DNA of 64,000 nt, from positions 1-64,000 of the forward strand of contig NZ_WBZB01000011.1 of assembly GCF_009017255.1 (NCBI RefSeq), given 5' to 3'. Below, in pieces: positions 6,671 through 16,110 of the stretch. Below the pieces are notes generated by a model. That model was given only the letters and a program-made list of their open reading frames with translations, searched no databases and was not told the origin of the DNA. This DNA comes from Alkaliphilus serpentinus. Its GTDB lineage: Bacteria > Bacillota > Clostridia > Peptostreptococcales > Natronincolaceae. The position numbers and the translations under genes were made by a program. Each line of letters opens with the position of its first letter. Within the stretch, counting starts at the first letter, position 1.

Positions 6671-9346
6671 ATGTTAAAAGCATTTGAAAAGATTTTTGGC
6701 ACTTATAGTGAAAGAGAATTAAAGAAAATTAAAAAAACAGTAGATCATATATTAGCTCTAGATGAAGAATATAGTAAACTTTCAGATAGCCAATTGAGGA
6801 ATAAAACCTCTGTATTTAAAGAAAGGCTTGCTAAAGGAGAAAGTCTTGATGATATCCTGCCAGAGGCCTTTGCAACTTTAAGGGAAGCGGCCTGGAGGGT
6901 TCTTGGGATAAAAGCTTTTCCAGTGCAGTTGTATGGAGGGATTATCCTTCATCAAGGTCGTATAGCAGAGATGAAAACAGGAGAAGGTAAAACCTTAGCG
7001 GCAACTTTACCCTTGTACCTTAATGCATTAAGTGGCAAAGGGGTTCACCTTATAACGGTTAATGATTACCTGGCCACATATCAGGGGGAACAGATGGGTA
7101 AGGTATATAACTTTTTAGGCCTATCCATTGGAATAATAAAGCATGGAGTTAAGAATCAAGAAAGAAGAAATGCCTACAACTGCGATATAACCTATGGTAC
7201 CAACAATGAATTTGGATTCGATTACCTAAGGGATAACATGGTCATACACAAGCATGAAATGGTGCAGAGGGACTTGAATTTTGCCATCGTCGATGAGGTG
7301 GATAGTATCCTAATAGACGAGGCCAGAACCCCTTTGATTATATCTGGACAGGGTGAAAAATCCACCAAGATGTATTTTGTGGTAGATCAATTTGTTAAGA
7401 TGCTTAAAAGAGAAGTAGATTATAATATTGACGAAAAGGCCAATACAGTAACCTTGACTGAGGAAGGGGTAGAAAGGGCAGAGAAGTATTTCTCTATAGA
7501 AAATCTATCTGATATAGCCAATATGGAAATCTCCCATCATATAAATCAAGCCCTTAAGGCCCAAAACCTTATGAAGCGCGATAAGGACTATGTAGTGAAG
7601 GATGGAGAAATCATTATCGTTGATGAGTTTACAGGCCGATTGATGTTTGGAAGACGCTACAGCGATGGCCTACATCAAGCCATTGAAGCTAAAGAAGGGC
7701 TAGATGTTCAAAGGGAATCAAAGACTTTGGCTACAATAACCTTCCAGAATTACTTTAGAATGTATCAAAAGCTGGCAGGAATGACTGGTACAGCTAAAAC
7801 AGAGGAAGAAGAATTTATATCCATCTATGGCATGGATGTTATTGAAATTCCCACCAACAAGCCTGTAATAAGAGAAGACTACACAGATAGTATTTATAAA
7901 TCCGAAAAGGGTAAATTTGGTGCTCTAGTTGAAGAGATTTATGAGAAATATCAAAAGAAACAACCTGTGTTGGTTGGTACCATTTCCATTGAAAAATCAG
8001 AAGAATTATCTCATCTATTAAAGAAAAGGGGTATTTCTCATGAAGTATTAAATGCAAAGCACCACGAAAGAGAGGCTGAAATAATAGCCCAGGCAGGTAG
8101 AAAGGGCGCCATAACCATTGCAACTAATATGGCTGGCCGGGGTACCGATATAATCCTTGGTGGTAATCCAGAATTTTTGGCTAAAAAGGAAATGAAGAAA
8201 AGGGGCTATAGTGACGATATCCTCTACACTGTAAGTAGCTTTACTGAAACAGATGACGAAGAAATAAAAGAAGCAAGAGAAGTTTATAAAGAGCTGCATC
8301 AGCAGTTTAAAAAGGAGACCGATCTAGAGCATAATGAAGTAGTAAACATAGGAGGCCTTCATATAATCGGTACTGAAAGACATGAGTCTAGACGTATAGA
8401 CAACCAATTAAGGGGTCGTTCCGGTAGACAGGGTGACCCTGGCTCCAGCCGCTTCTATATATCCTTAGAGGATGATTTAATGAGACTCTTTGGTGGAGAA
8501 AGAATGCAAAACTTAGTTGAACGATTAGGGATGCCAGAGGACGAAGCTATGGAAAATAGTCTTTTGGGTAGATCAATTGAAAACGCCCAAAAGAAGGTGG
8601 AAGGAAGGAACTTTGGCATTCGTAAACATGTACTACAGTATGATGACGTTATGAATAAGCAAAGGGAAGTAATTTATAAGGAACGTCGGCAGGTTCTTCA
8701 GGGAGAGGATATGTATCAGCATATTGTCAATATGATAGAGTCTATTGTTAATGATGCCATTGCCCTTTATACGGCTGATGCTAAGTATCCAGAAGAATGG
8801 GACTTAAATGGATTAGATGATTATCTTTCAGGTATTTTTTCGATGAAGGATATTGTTCAATATAATAATGTAGAGGACTTAACCCTCGAAGACCTTAAAG
8901 ATAATATCATGGATAATCTACTAAATTTCTATAAGGAAAAGGAAGAAAAGCTTACCACAGAAAGAATGAGGGAAATAGAGAGGGTTATCCTTCTTCAAAT
9001 AATCGACACAAAATGGATGGATCACATTGATGCTATGGATCAGCTGCGACAGGGTATAGGTCTAAGGGCCATCGGCCAAGAAGACCCAGTTAGGGCTTAC
9101 CAAATGGAAGGCTATGATATGTTCCAGCAGATGGTTAAAAACATTCAAGAAGACACTGTAAAGTATCTATACAGTATTGAAGGTGAGTTCCAGGTACAAA
9201 GAAAGCAGGTTGCAAAGCCTACTGAAGCTAGCCACGGGAATTCAAATAAGATTACAACTGTGGTTAAAGATGGTAATACTGTAGGTAGGAACGATCCTTG
9301 CCCTTGTGGTAGCGGTAAAAAATACAAGAAGTGTTGTGGAGCATAA
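6671..9346 (+). CDS. secA: Preprotein translocase ATPase SecA
   Basis: 891 residues, full length. SecA drives post-translational protein export through SecYEG. Visible features: Walker A MKTGEGKT near residues 101-108, Walker [14 protein letters not shown] near 206, the second nucleotide domain with [10 protein letters not shown] and [13 protein letters not shown], and a C-terminal zinc-binding SEC-C motif [13 protein letters not shown] just before the stop. The zinc motif is the SecB/ribosome contact site in the family. Followed 15 bases later by prfB, the usual secA-prfB pair. Confidence 0.97.
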   Translation: MLKAFEKIFGTYSERELKKIKKTVDHILALDEEYSKLSDSQLRNKTSVFKERLAKGESLDDILPEAFATLREAAWRVLGIKAFPVQLYGGIILHQGRIAEMKTGEGKTLAATLPLYLNALSGKGVHLITVNDYLATYQGEQMGKVYNFLGLSIGIIKHGVKNQERRNAYNCDITYGTNNEFGFDYLRDNMVIHKHEMVQRDLNFAIVDEVDSILIDEARTPLIISGQGEKSTKMYFVVDQFVKMLKREVDYNIDEKANTVTLTEEGVERAEKYFSIENLSDIANMEISHHINQALKAQNLMKRDKDYVVKDGEIIIVDEFTGRLMFGRRYSDGLHQAIEAKEGLDVQRESKTLATITFQNYFRMYQKLAGMTGTAKTEEEEFISIYGMDVIEIPTNKPVIREDYTDSIYKSEKGKFGALVEEIYEKYQKKQPVLVGTISIEKSEELSHLLKKRGISHEVLNAKHHEREAEIIAQAGRKGAITIATNMAGRGTDIILGGNPEFLAKKEMKKRGYSDDILYTVSSFTETDDEEIKEAREVYKELHQQFKKETDLEHNEVVNIGGLHIIGTERHESRRIDNQLRGRSGRQGDPGSSRFYISLEDDLMRLFGGERMQNLVERLGMPEDEAMENSLLGRSIENAQKKVEGRNFGIRKHVLQYDDVMNKQREVIYKERRQVLQGEDMYQHIVNMIESIVNDAIALYTADAKYPEEWDLNGLDDYLSGIFSMKDIVQYNNVEDLTLEDLKDNIMDNLLNFYKEKEEKLTTERMREIERVILLQIIDTKWMDHIDAMDQLRQGIGLRAIGQEDPVRAYQMEGYDMFQQMVKNIQEDTVKYLYSIEGEFQVQRKQVAKPTEASHGNSNKITTVVKDGNTVGRNDPCPCGSGKKYKKCCGA

Positions 9347-9361
9347 AGAGGTGATTTTTCG

Positions 9362-10460
9362 ATGGTAAATTTAGATTTGTCAAAGCAACAGCTTTCAAGC
9401 ATAAAAAAAGATATTGAAGAACTGAGGGCTTCTCTTTGACGTAGATCACATTCATACCTTAATAATGGATTATGAAGCCAAAATGGCAGAAGAAGGCTTT
9501 TGGTTACAGCCCCAAGAAGCTCAAGAAACCATGAAGCAGGTTAAGGCCTACAAGGATATAGTGGAGGGTCATCAGCAGCTTACAACGGATTATGAAGAGC
9601 TACAAACCATGGTTGCCTTTATAGAAGAAGGTGAGGAATCCTTTGAAAAGGAGCTAATAAGGGGCCTTGAAGACTTAGAAAAAAGGGTAGAAGAGGCTAA
9701 GATTACAACCCTTCTAACAGGAGAGTACGATAAAAATAACGCCATAATCTCTATCCATGCAGGAACTGGGGGTTTAGACGCCCAAGACTGGGCAAAAATG
9801 CTGATGAGAATGTATACCCGTTGGGCTGAACAAAGGGGCTATAGGGTGAAGCTTTTGGATTTACTTCAAGACCCTGAGGCTGGTATAAAAAGCGTCACCA
9901 TGATGATAGAGGGCTTAAATGCCTATGGCTTTCTAAAGTCAGAAAAGGGGGTACATCGCCTTGTTAGAATATCTCCCTTTGATTCATCAGGAAAGCGCCA
10001 TACCTCCTTTGCATCTGTAGATGTAATGCCAGAAATTGATGATTCTGTTGAAATTGATATAAAGCCCAGTGATTTAAAAATCGACACCTATAGGGCCAGT
10101 GGAGCGGGAGGACAGCATGTCAATAAAACCGACTCTGCAGTTAGAATAACCCACTTACCCACTGGGGTAGTTGTTCAATGTCAAAATGAACGTTCTCAAC
10201 ATACCAATAAGGATGTTGCAATGGCCATGCTAAGGGCAAAGCTTGTGGAACTAAAGGAACAGGAAAACAAGGAAAAAATTGAGGATCTACAGGGGGAATA
10301 TAGCCAAATAGCATGGGGAAGTCAAGTTCGCTCCTATGTATTCAATCCCTACAATCTGGTTAAGGATCATCGCACAGGAGCAGAGATGGGAAATATTCAA
10401 GCTGTAATAGATGGTGATATTGACACCTTTGTAATAGAATATTTAAAGGATGCTAGATAA
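9362..10460 (+). CDS. prfB: Peptide chain release factor 2, programmed +1 frameshift
   Basis: Reads UGA/UAA stop codons and releases the peptide. The first 25 codons run from ATG 9362 to CTT 9434-9436, then in-frame TGA (9437-9439) followed by C. The slippery CTTTGAC is preceded by AGGG (9424-9427), the classic RF2 autoregulatory shift: low RF2 lets ribosomes slip +1 and continue at GAC 9438. The full protein is 365 residues. The SPF stop-recognition motif (RISPFDSSGKRH) and the catalytic GGQ (GAGGQHVN) are present. An annotation that ignores the shift starts wrongly at 9465. Confidence 0.96.
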
Positions 10461-10473
10461 AACAGTACTCATA

Positions 10474-10506
10474 AAAAATGCTAGGTAATTTATACCTAGC
10501 ATTTTT
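10474..10506. terminator. Bidirectional terminator between prfB and yaaR
   Basis: AAAAATGCTAGGTA and TACCTAGCATTTTT are perfect complements with A- and T-runs at both ends, so the hairpin serves the converging genes on both strands. Confidence 0.85.
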
Positions 10507-10951
10507 ACATGAAGACATCTAATAATAATCCTCTAATATCATCTAATCTTTTAATGATGGAAATTCTATCAACCTCTTGATTTAAGAAATCCTTAGTTAA
10601 AGCTTCAAGCTCTCTATCAACGTTTTTAATGATGCTATAAACCCTATGTCTACCTCTTCTATCCAGAAAGTTTTGCTTAGAAAATTGGTGGGAATGTTTA
10701 ACAGCAACATCTAAGAACTCCCTAACTAGGCTTTTATATTTAACCACTTCACTTAAATGTAGTCTGTTTTTTATTTTATCTGATTGACTAACAATTTGAT
10801 TGTAGAGATTTTCAAGATGACCTCTAACCTGCTCCGACTTTATCTCTTGCAATCGAGAGGTAAATTGCTGATGATTTATTTCTGGTTTTTTTATATTATT
10901 TACGTTAATCTCTCGTGTTTCTAAGGATTGAATACCTTCTATTCTCTTCAT
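10505..10951 (-). CDS. yaaR: YaaR family protein (DUF327)
   Basis: 148 residues, charged and helical. It matches the YaaR/DUF327 pattern: an acidic-basic N-terminus, a central NQIVSQSDKIKNRLHLSEVVKYKSLVREFLD stretch (residues ~50-80), and a conserved tail with RISIIKRLDDIRGLLLDVF. The family is widespread in Firmicutes with no settled function. Start at 10951 follows ATAGGAGG on the minus strand. It stands alone, facing prfB, with the repeat region behind it. Confidence 0.75.
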   Translation of the reverse strand: MKRIEGIQSLETREINVNNIKKPEINHQQFTSRLQEIKSEQVRGHLENLYNQIVSQSDKIKNRLHLSEVVKYKSLVREFLDVAVKHSHQFSKQNFLDRRGRHRVYSIIKNVDRELEALTKDFLNQEVDRISIIKRLDDIRGLLLDVFM

Positions 10952-10967
10952 GGAGAAACCTCCTATA

Positions 10968-11112
10968 AAATTGAAAATTGCAAATTGAAAGTTGAAAATT
11001 AAAAACTTATGATTATATACAGAACATAAAAAAGCTTTATAGATACTGGTTATGAAATTTGCTATGCAAATTTCTACATCAATTCAACATTCAACATTGA
11101 TCATTCAACATG
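10968..11112 (+). repeat. Composite interspersed repeat, copy 2
   Basis: A GAAAATTGCAAATTGAAAGTTG tract is followed by the palindrome GAAATTTGCTATGCAAATTTC (11054-11074) and TACATCAATTCAACATTC plus further CAACAT units. Same orientation as the copies at 14125 and 54385. Confidence 0.6.
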
Positions 11113-11218
11113 GATTTTCACCTTCTATTATATAATATCGGCAGATTATATGGAATAGCTTAGGGTGTTAAAGATATATGTTTTAGCTGTCGATAAATTA
11201 TTAGAAGAGGTGAGGAGA

Positions 11219-13801
11219 ATGAATCATGGAATTACCAATCAATTTTATAAGCCTATTAGTAACTATGGTAATTTAGCCAACTCCTTTAAGATTAGGGGTA
11301 CTGTGCTTATGAATAAAGGCCAAAATGTTAAGTTAGATATTGGCAACCTTAGGATACTTGATATAAATCTAAAGGAAGAAATATCAGCAGACATTGGTGA
11401 TACTGTAATTATAGATAAAAAAAATATACTAAATTCAAAGCTCCAAACTGTTGAAGCTTCAAATATGTCCCCAGGAGAAGAGGATCGTTACACACAAATT
11501 TTAAAGTCCTTCAATTTACCAAGTAATAATGGAGAGCTGCAAGCTTTAAAGACCCTAGATACTTTTGGGATTAACATAACAAAGGAAAATATTCTTTCCT
11601 TTATGGCAACGAAAAACCAGTTGGATACCATAATTAGCGACCTAGATTATGATACAGCTCTAAAACTTGTAAAGGAAGATATTGATATAGAAAAAATATC
11701 AATCGATAAGGTGGCAGAAAAGATCAATAATTCTAATAGTGAGGAAGGGTTGTCTTTAGCGAAAATATTAAAGAGTCTAAATAAGCTCAGTACTGAAAAG
11801 GCAGAGGAAGTAGCAAAAGAGATTTATGGAAATAAGATGGGTAAGGATATTACAGATATCATAAAGGCCCTTTATCAATCTGGGATGGAAATAAGTAAGA
11901 AAACCATTGATAAGGTAAATCAGGTCTTTAATAAATTGAAGGATATTAAGGGAATTGATGATGAAAAGCTATTAGATGCAATTCGTAATAAAATAGATGT
12001 AACCATTGATAATCTATATAAGATTAAAAGAGCTGTGGTAAAAGGGAGGCTAGATTCCGATTCTAAGCTTTCTCAATTGGCTGCTAGGGTATACGAAGGA
12101 GCAATACCTCAAAACCCCCTAACTGAAAAAGAGCTAAGATTATTGGAGGATCAGATAAAAGAATTGCTACAGAATCAGGGATTAGAGCCAACAAAAGAAA
12201 ATATCCGCATATCTAAGCTTATGATCAAAGAGAATATGCCCCTGAACTATGAAACCATACAACAGCTTAATGAGGCAAAGGCCACAATTGAAGAATTAGC
12301 TAAGCAATTAAGTAAAGATAAGATTGCTATACTATTAAAGGAAGGTATCAATATAGAGAAGGAAAATATAAATCAGCTGCTATTGAAGCTTCAGGATATT
12401 TTGAATCTTGAAGCTCAGACACTGTCCAGCGACGTTACTAAGGCTGAATCAATTGAAAAGCTACTGGGTAAGGTGGAAAAACTGACAAGACTAACAGAGG
12501 AGGAACTACTTACCCTATTAAAAAACAACAACGAAATAAAGCTAAATCAAATATCAGGAGTGGAAAGAGGTACAAACCTAATATCAAAGGATCTTCAGGA
12601 TAAAAGTCTCCTGCAGACCCTTAACTCTTCATTGCAATTAATCAATATATTTAATAGTGTAAAAGAGGTAGATTTTAATACCATAGCCCTGCAAATGAAT
12701 AGAAATATTCCGCTAAATCTAGAGAATATTCATCAGTATAATGCCATAAAAATGGACAATTTTTTTCAAGATGGAGATCTCCCATCAAGGATCGCAAGAG
12801 CTCTCTCAAACAATAATCTTCAAATTAATGGTATAAACAGCCAAAAGCTGATGGATATCCAAGAGCAGTATAGGTATATAAGGCAGAATTTCACCACTTC
12901 CATGGTTAGGGAAGCTGTTGAAAAGGGCCTGCAACCAGAAAAAATGCCCCTAGATAGCTTAAGTAATATGATTGACAAATCTGTCAATAACTCTATCAAG
13001 GATCTGTCCTTCTTAAACCAGATTAAGGACAAGGGGGAAGGCATTATTGCTTTAATGATGAAGAATAATATCCCACGTAATTTAGCTGAGATTCAAAAAC
13101 TATCGTTACTTCTTTCTAATCGTCAGAATATTAGTCTACAGCTGGATGCCTTGATGGAATTAGTTAATACCTCTGGAAATAGTGATTTAGAAGAGGGTGT
13201 AGTTGGGTTTAAAAACCAATTACAGTTGTTGGAAAAGGGATTAAAGGCCGCAGACCCTAACCTAAACAAATTTAATGATGAGCTGTTAAAGTTTATCAAT
13301 GAAATTAGAAGTAAAGGAAATCTATTGGAGGATAGTTTGAAGGCAAAGCTAGATAAACAGGTTGAAAAAATCCTGAACACCTATCAAACCCAAGGGCAGA
13401 TTAACAAAAATGATACATTTCTACAAATACCATTAGCTCTAAATAACAATATTAACAATCTGCAAATTTTTGTAATGAATAATAGAAAAAATACAAAGAA
13501 GATCGATCCAGCCAATATGTCGGTGTTAATGAATCTTGATACTGAGAATATGGATAATATTAATGTATATTTGGCTGTTAGTGGAAAAAAGGTGACGCTG
13601 AAAATTGGTGTTAGCAAGGAAAGCTATAGGAAAGCTATTGAAGGCGAGTTAAAGCTTTTGGATAAATTAATGGATAACCTAGGATATGAAATGAAGGATG
13701 TGAGCTTTAAAGTAGATGAAGAGCAGCATTTGTTTGGACTTGTGGAGGAAATCCAGTTGGATAAGTTAACTACTAGCCATTCTATTAATATTACTATATA
13801 A
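11219..13801 (+). CDS. Large FliK-like flagellar protein (DUF6240-like)
   Basis: 860 residues. The long middle is built of helical, Lys/Glu/Asn/Leu-rich segments with repeated phrases of the type LNLENIxQxxxIK and KENI. The last ~110 residues (DPANMSVLMNLDTENMDNIN, then a VYLAVSGKKVTLKIGVS-type strand and LLDKLMDNLGYEMKDVSF) resemble the C-terminal domain of the hook-length protein FliK. The next gene encodes a FlhB-tail protein, FliK's known partner type, as in the Bacillus ylqG-ylqH pair. ATG 11219 follows AGAGGTGAGGAG; the upstream in-frame start at 11165 has no ribosome site. Function inferred. Confidence 0.55.
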   Translation: MNHGITNQFYKPISNYGNLANSFKIRGTVLMNKGQNVKLDIGNLRILDINLKEEISADIGDTVIIDKKNILNSKLQTVEASNMSPGEEDRYTQILKSFNLPSNNGELQALKTLDTFGINITKENILSFMATKNQLDTIISDLDYDTALKLVKEDIDIEKISIDKVAEKINNSNSEEGLSLAKILKSLNKLSTEKAEEVAKEIYGNKMGKDITDIIKALYQSGMEISKKTIDKVNQVFNKLKDIKGIDDEKLLDAIRNKIDVTIDNLYKIKRAVVKGRLDSDSKLSQLAARVYEGAIPQNPLTEKELRLLEDQIKELLQNQGLEPTKENIRISKLMIKENMPLNYETIQQLNEAKATIEELAKQLSKDKIAILLKEGINIEKENINQLLLKLQDILNLEAQTLSSDVTKAESIEKLLGKVEKLTRLTEEELLTLLKNNNEIKLNQISGVERGTNLISKDLQDKSLLQTLNSSLQLINIFNSVKEVDFNTIALQMNRNIPLNLENIHQYNAIKMDNFFQDGDLPSRIARALSNNNLQINGINSQKLMDIQEQYRYIRQNFTTSMVREAVEKGLQPEKMPLDSLSNMIDKSVNNSIKDLSFLNQIKDKGEGIIALMMKNNIPRNLAEIQKLSLLLSNRQNISLQLDALMELVNTSGNSDLEEGVVGFKNQLQLLEKGLKAADPNLNKFNDELLKFINEIRSKGNLLEDSLKAKLDKQVEKILNTYQTQGQINKNDTFLQIPLALNNNINNLQIFVMNNRKNTKKIDPANMSVLMNLDTENMDNINVYLAVSGKKVTLKIGVSKESYRKAIEGELKLLDKLMDNLGYEMKDVSFKVDEEQHLFGLVEEIQLDKLTTSHSINITI

Positions 13802-13845
13802 AATTATATAATTAAGAATGAAGAAATCTGAAAGGTAAGATAGAT

Positions 13846-14127
13846 ATGGAAAAAAGAAAACTGAAACAAGCTGTTGCCCTTAAGTATAATGCCGATAAGG
13901 ATCCTGCTCCTAGGATAACTGCAGCCGGGAAGGGTGTTGTTGCTGAGAATATTATTAAAAGGGCTGAAGAAAATGAAATTCCCCTGCATCAGAATGATCA
14001 ATTAGTAAAAGAGCTTATATCCCTTAGAATTGGGACTGAAATACCTACTCAGCTTTATGAGATAGTAGCACAGGTTTTAGCCTTTGTAGAGGGTGTGGAT
14101 GAGAAGATTGGGAAGACAAGGGAATAA
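13846..14127 (+). CDS. FlhB C-terminal-like protein (YlqH/EscU family)
   Basis: 93 residues corresponding to the cytosolic tail of FlhB/EscU without the membrane part. It has the shape of the family: KAVALKYN-like opening (QAVALKYNADKDPAPRITA), then a loop where FlhB carries NPTH (here degenerate, ADKDPAP), and the ending IPTQLYEIVAQVLAFV. FlhB tails switch export specificity together with FliK, and the FliK-like gene is immediately upstream. Stand-alone versions are common in Firmicutes, role unsettled. Confidence 0.8.
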   Translation: MEKRKLKQAVALKYNADKDPAPRITAAGKGVVAENIIKRAEENEIPLHQNDQLVKELISLRIGTEIPTQLYEIVAQVLAFVEGVDEKIGKTRE

Positions 14128-14300
14128 GGAATAGTAATAGGGAACAGATTAGTGAATAACTAATAGTGAATAGTTAATAGTGAATAGGTGCAAATAAAGA
14201 TTAAAGATTATAGATGAGAGATTATAAATTGAAGCATTGAAATTTGCTAACAAATTTCTACATCAATTCAACATTTAACATTCAACATTTAACATTTTCT
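14125..14300 (+). repeat. Composite interspersed repeat, copy 3
   Basis: AATAGTGAATAGTTAATAG-type tracts (14128-14190) are followed by ATTATAGATGAGAGATTATAA, the palindrome GAAATTTGCTAACAAATTTC (14239-14258), then TACATCAATTCAACATTTAA and more heptamers. This is the fullest forward copy in the window and it begins at the stop codon of the preceding gene. Confidence 0.65.
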
Positions 14301-14309
14301 CAATGTCTC

Positions 14310-14338
14310 TAAACTATTCATAACATTCTACCGATAAA
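14310..14338 (+). promoter_or_regulatory. Sigma-28 promoter of flagellin
   Basis: TAAA (14310-14313) and CCGATAAA (14331-14338), 17 bases apart, fit the flagellar sigma consensus. It lies immediately after the repeat and 33 bases before the flagellin start. Confidence 0.7.
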
Positions 14339-14370
14339 ATAAATAGGAAGATAATTAAGGGGGTTTACTA

Positions 14371-15186
14371 ATGAGAATTAATAATAATATACCAGCTTTA
14401 AATGCCCATAGATTACTTAGTCACAACTCCAGTCTTTCAGGGAAAACATTAGAAAGGTTATCCTCTGGAAAAAGAATAAATAGAGCAGCAGACGATGCTG
14501 CTGGCCTGGCAATCTCAGAAAAAATGAGGGGACAAGTGAACGGTCTTCGGGTAGCTTCAAGAAACGCATTAGACGGGATTTCCATGGTTCAAACGGCTGA
14601 AGGGGCTATGAATGAAATCCATGCAATGCTACAGAGAATGAGGGAGCTGGCAGTACAAGCAAGTAATGGTACCTTTGGAGATGATGATAAGGCAACTATA
14701 CAAGCAGAGGTAACTCAATTGTTAGATGAGATTGATAATATAGCCGATACCACTAATTTTAATGATAAAAAATTAATTAATGGTAGTCTAGCCACCACTG
14801 GAGTGCAATTACAAATCGGGGCCAATGCTAATGAAACCATAAGCTTTACCATTGAAAACCTCGATGCTAATGCTCTAAGTATAGCATCTATTAATTTGGT
14901 TACTGCTCCACAGACCGCTATCTCAACATTAAGTACTGCAATTCAAAGCGTTTCTGATACAAGGTCCAGATTAGGGGCGGTTCAAAATCGTCTTGAGCAT
15001 ACTATTGCTAATGTTGACAACACAGCAGAAAACATTACCGCAGCCCTTTCGAGGATTGAAGACTTAGATATGGCTTTAGAAATGTCGAACTTTACAAAGC
15101 TGAACATATTAACTCAGGCAGGCACAGCAATGCTAGCTCAGGCTAATCAAAGGCCACAGTCAGTATTGCAGCTTCTAGGTAGCTAA
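14371..15186 (+). CDS. hag: Flagellin
   Basis: 271 residues, a short flagellin with conserved D0/D1 ends and almost no variable D2/D3 region. N-terminus: [37 protein letters not shown] and [13 protein letters not shown]-terminus: [20 protein letters not shown] and LLGS. It polymerises into the filament after export by the flagellar type III apparatus. It has its own sigma-28 promoter and a GGGGG ribosome site, and is followed by a FliS-like chaperone gene. Confidence 0.95.
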   Translation: MRINNNIPALNAHRLLSHNSSLSGKTLERLSSGKRINRAADDAAGLAISEKMRGQVNGLRVASRNALDGISMVQTAEGAMNEIHAMLQRMRELAVQASNGTFGDDDKATIQAEVTQLLDEIDNIADTTNFNDKKLINGSLATTGVQLQIGANANETISFTIENLDANALSIASINLVTAPQTAISTLSTAIQSVSDTRSRLGAVQNRLEHTIANVDNTAENITAALSRIEDLDMALEMSNFTKLNILTQAGTAMLAQANQRPQSVLQLLGS

Positions 15187-15203
15187 GGAATAGGAGGGCT
15201 ATA

Positions 15204-15659
15204 ATGCTTAATAAGGACTATGTTGTAAACAGAGTAGCTACAGCCAATGGAATTCAATTGGTTACCTTGATGTATGAAGGGATGGCCGAGCATTTACAGG
15301 ATGCTAGGGTAGCCATTGTAAATCAAGAAGAAAACAATCTTAGATTCCATATTCAAAAGGTAAGGGATATATTAACTGAACTATTGGCAACACTTGAAGG
15401 AACCTCAGATATAGCCAGTAGTTTAAGAACCATATACATTTATTTAAATAAGCTGGTAACCGATGCCCTTAACAAAAAAGACCCTTCTAAAATAGAAGAT
15501 GCTCTTAAGGTAATAAAGCCTATTGAAGATGCATGGCAACAGCTGGCAGAAACTCAATCTGAGGATAATCATAAACCAGCAGTAGTAGCTGGACTTACTT
15601 ATGGTAAAGGTCAGTTAAGGGATTATGTTGTAGAAGAAACTCAATGGAAGAAAGGCTAG
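15204..15659 (+). CDS. FliS-like flagellar chaperone, second copy
   Basis: 151 residues, helical. The opening MLNKDYVVNRVATANGIQLV and the centre SSLRTIYIYLNKLVTDAL follow the FliS pattern, but the protein is diverged from the copy at 3252 and has a longer tail (~120-151). It probably escorts flagellin, whose gene ends 17 bases upstream. The stop codon TAG is formed by a TA target duplication plus the first base of an inserted element (see 15659-15878), so the original C-terminus may have been different. Confidence 0.8.
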   Translation: MLNKDYVVNRVATANGIQLVTLMYEGMAEHLQDARVAIVNQEENNLRFHIQKVRDILTELLATLEGTSDIASSLRTIYIYLNKLVTDALNKKDPSKIEDALKVIKPIEDAWQQLAETQSEDNHKPAVVAGLTYGKGQLRDYVVEETQWKKG

Positions 15660-15878
15660 ACTGTTGAATAAGTAGATGACCAAATTTTTAATTTGAGTCA
15701 GTCACTTAGCTAGGAATTTGATATAAAATTCCAATATATTATTCAATATTTTATATCAAATTAACTAGCTACATAAATTAAATCGTTACTGCAAAAACCT
15801 AGCATCCTCACGTATGTTCTGAATACGCTCCGGTGCTAGGTTTTATTGCGCCTTGAATCTAACTACTTTTGAACAGTC
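15659..15878. mobile_element. 220-bp MITE-like element with TA target duplication
   Basis: The ends GACTGTTGAA and TTGAACAGTC are near-perfect inverted repeats, and each is flanked outside by TA (15657-15658 and 15879-15880), the target duplication of IS630/Tc1-mariner elements. Inside is a long inverted repeat, TAGCTAG-GA-ATTTGATATAAAAT (15707-15729) with its complement ATTTTATATCAAAT-TAA-CTAGCTA (15748-15771), and a terminator-like hairpin AAAACCTAGCA/TGCTAGGTTTT (about 15793-15844). No reading frame for a transposase. The insertion now ends the flagellin-fliS unit. Confidence 0.6.
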
Positions 15879-15892
15879 TATATTAACATTTT

Positions 15893-15930
15893 AAAATTGC
15901 GACAGGGGACATTCTCTCTTTCGCAATTTT
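15893..15930. repeat. REP-like hairpin with GGGGACATTCTC
   Basis: AAAATTGCGA and TCGCAATTTT enclose a loop with GGGGACATTCTCTC. A related GGGGACGGTTCTCC core occurs at 30648-30668. Such cores are common in Firmicute intergenic repeats. Confidence 0.4.
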
Positions 15931-15988
15931 ATTTTTCTCAATGTAGAGGCTAGGCGTACCCCCTATGCTCTAAAATAGAGAAAAAGGC

Positions 15989-16026
15989 TCTCGGACAAAA
16001 GGCAGGATGAACTCAAAGAGTGTCAG
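15989..16026. repeat. 31-bp repeat, copy 1
   Basis: The 31 bases starting TCTCGGACAAAAGGC and ending GAACTCAAAGA recur without change at 50112-50142, and both are followed by TGTCAG. No reading frame runs through it at either site. Confidence 0.6.
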
Positions 16027-16110
16027 CATTTTAATTATTTACTAATCACTAATTAAAATTGATTTTTATGTTATAATAAGCTTATGAAATTTATGGAAGG
16101 GATGAAGAAA

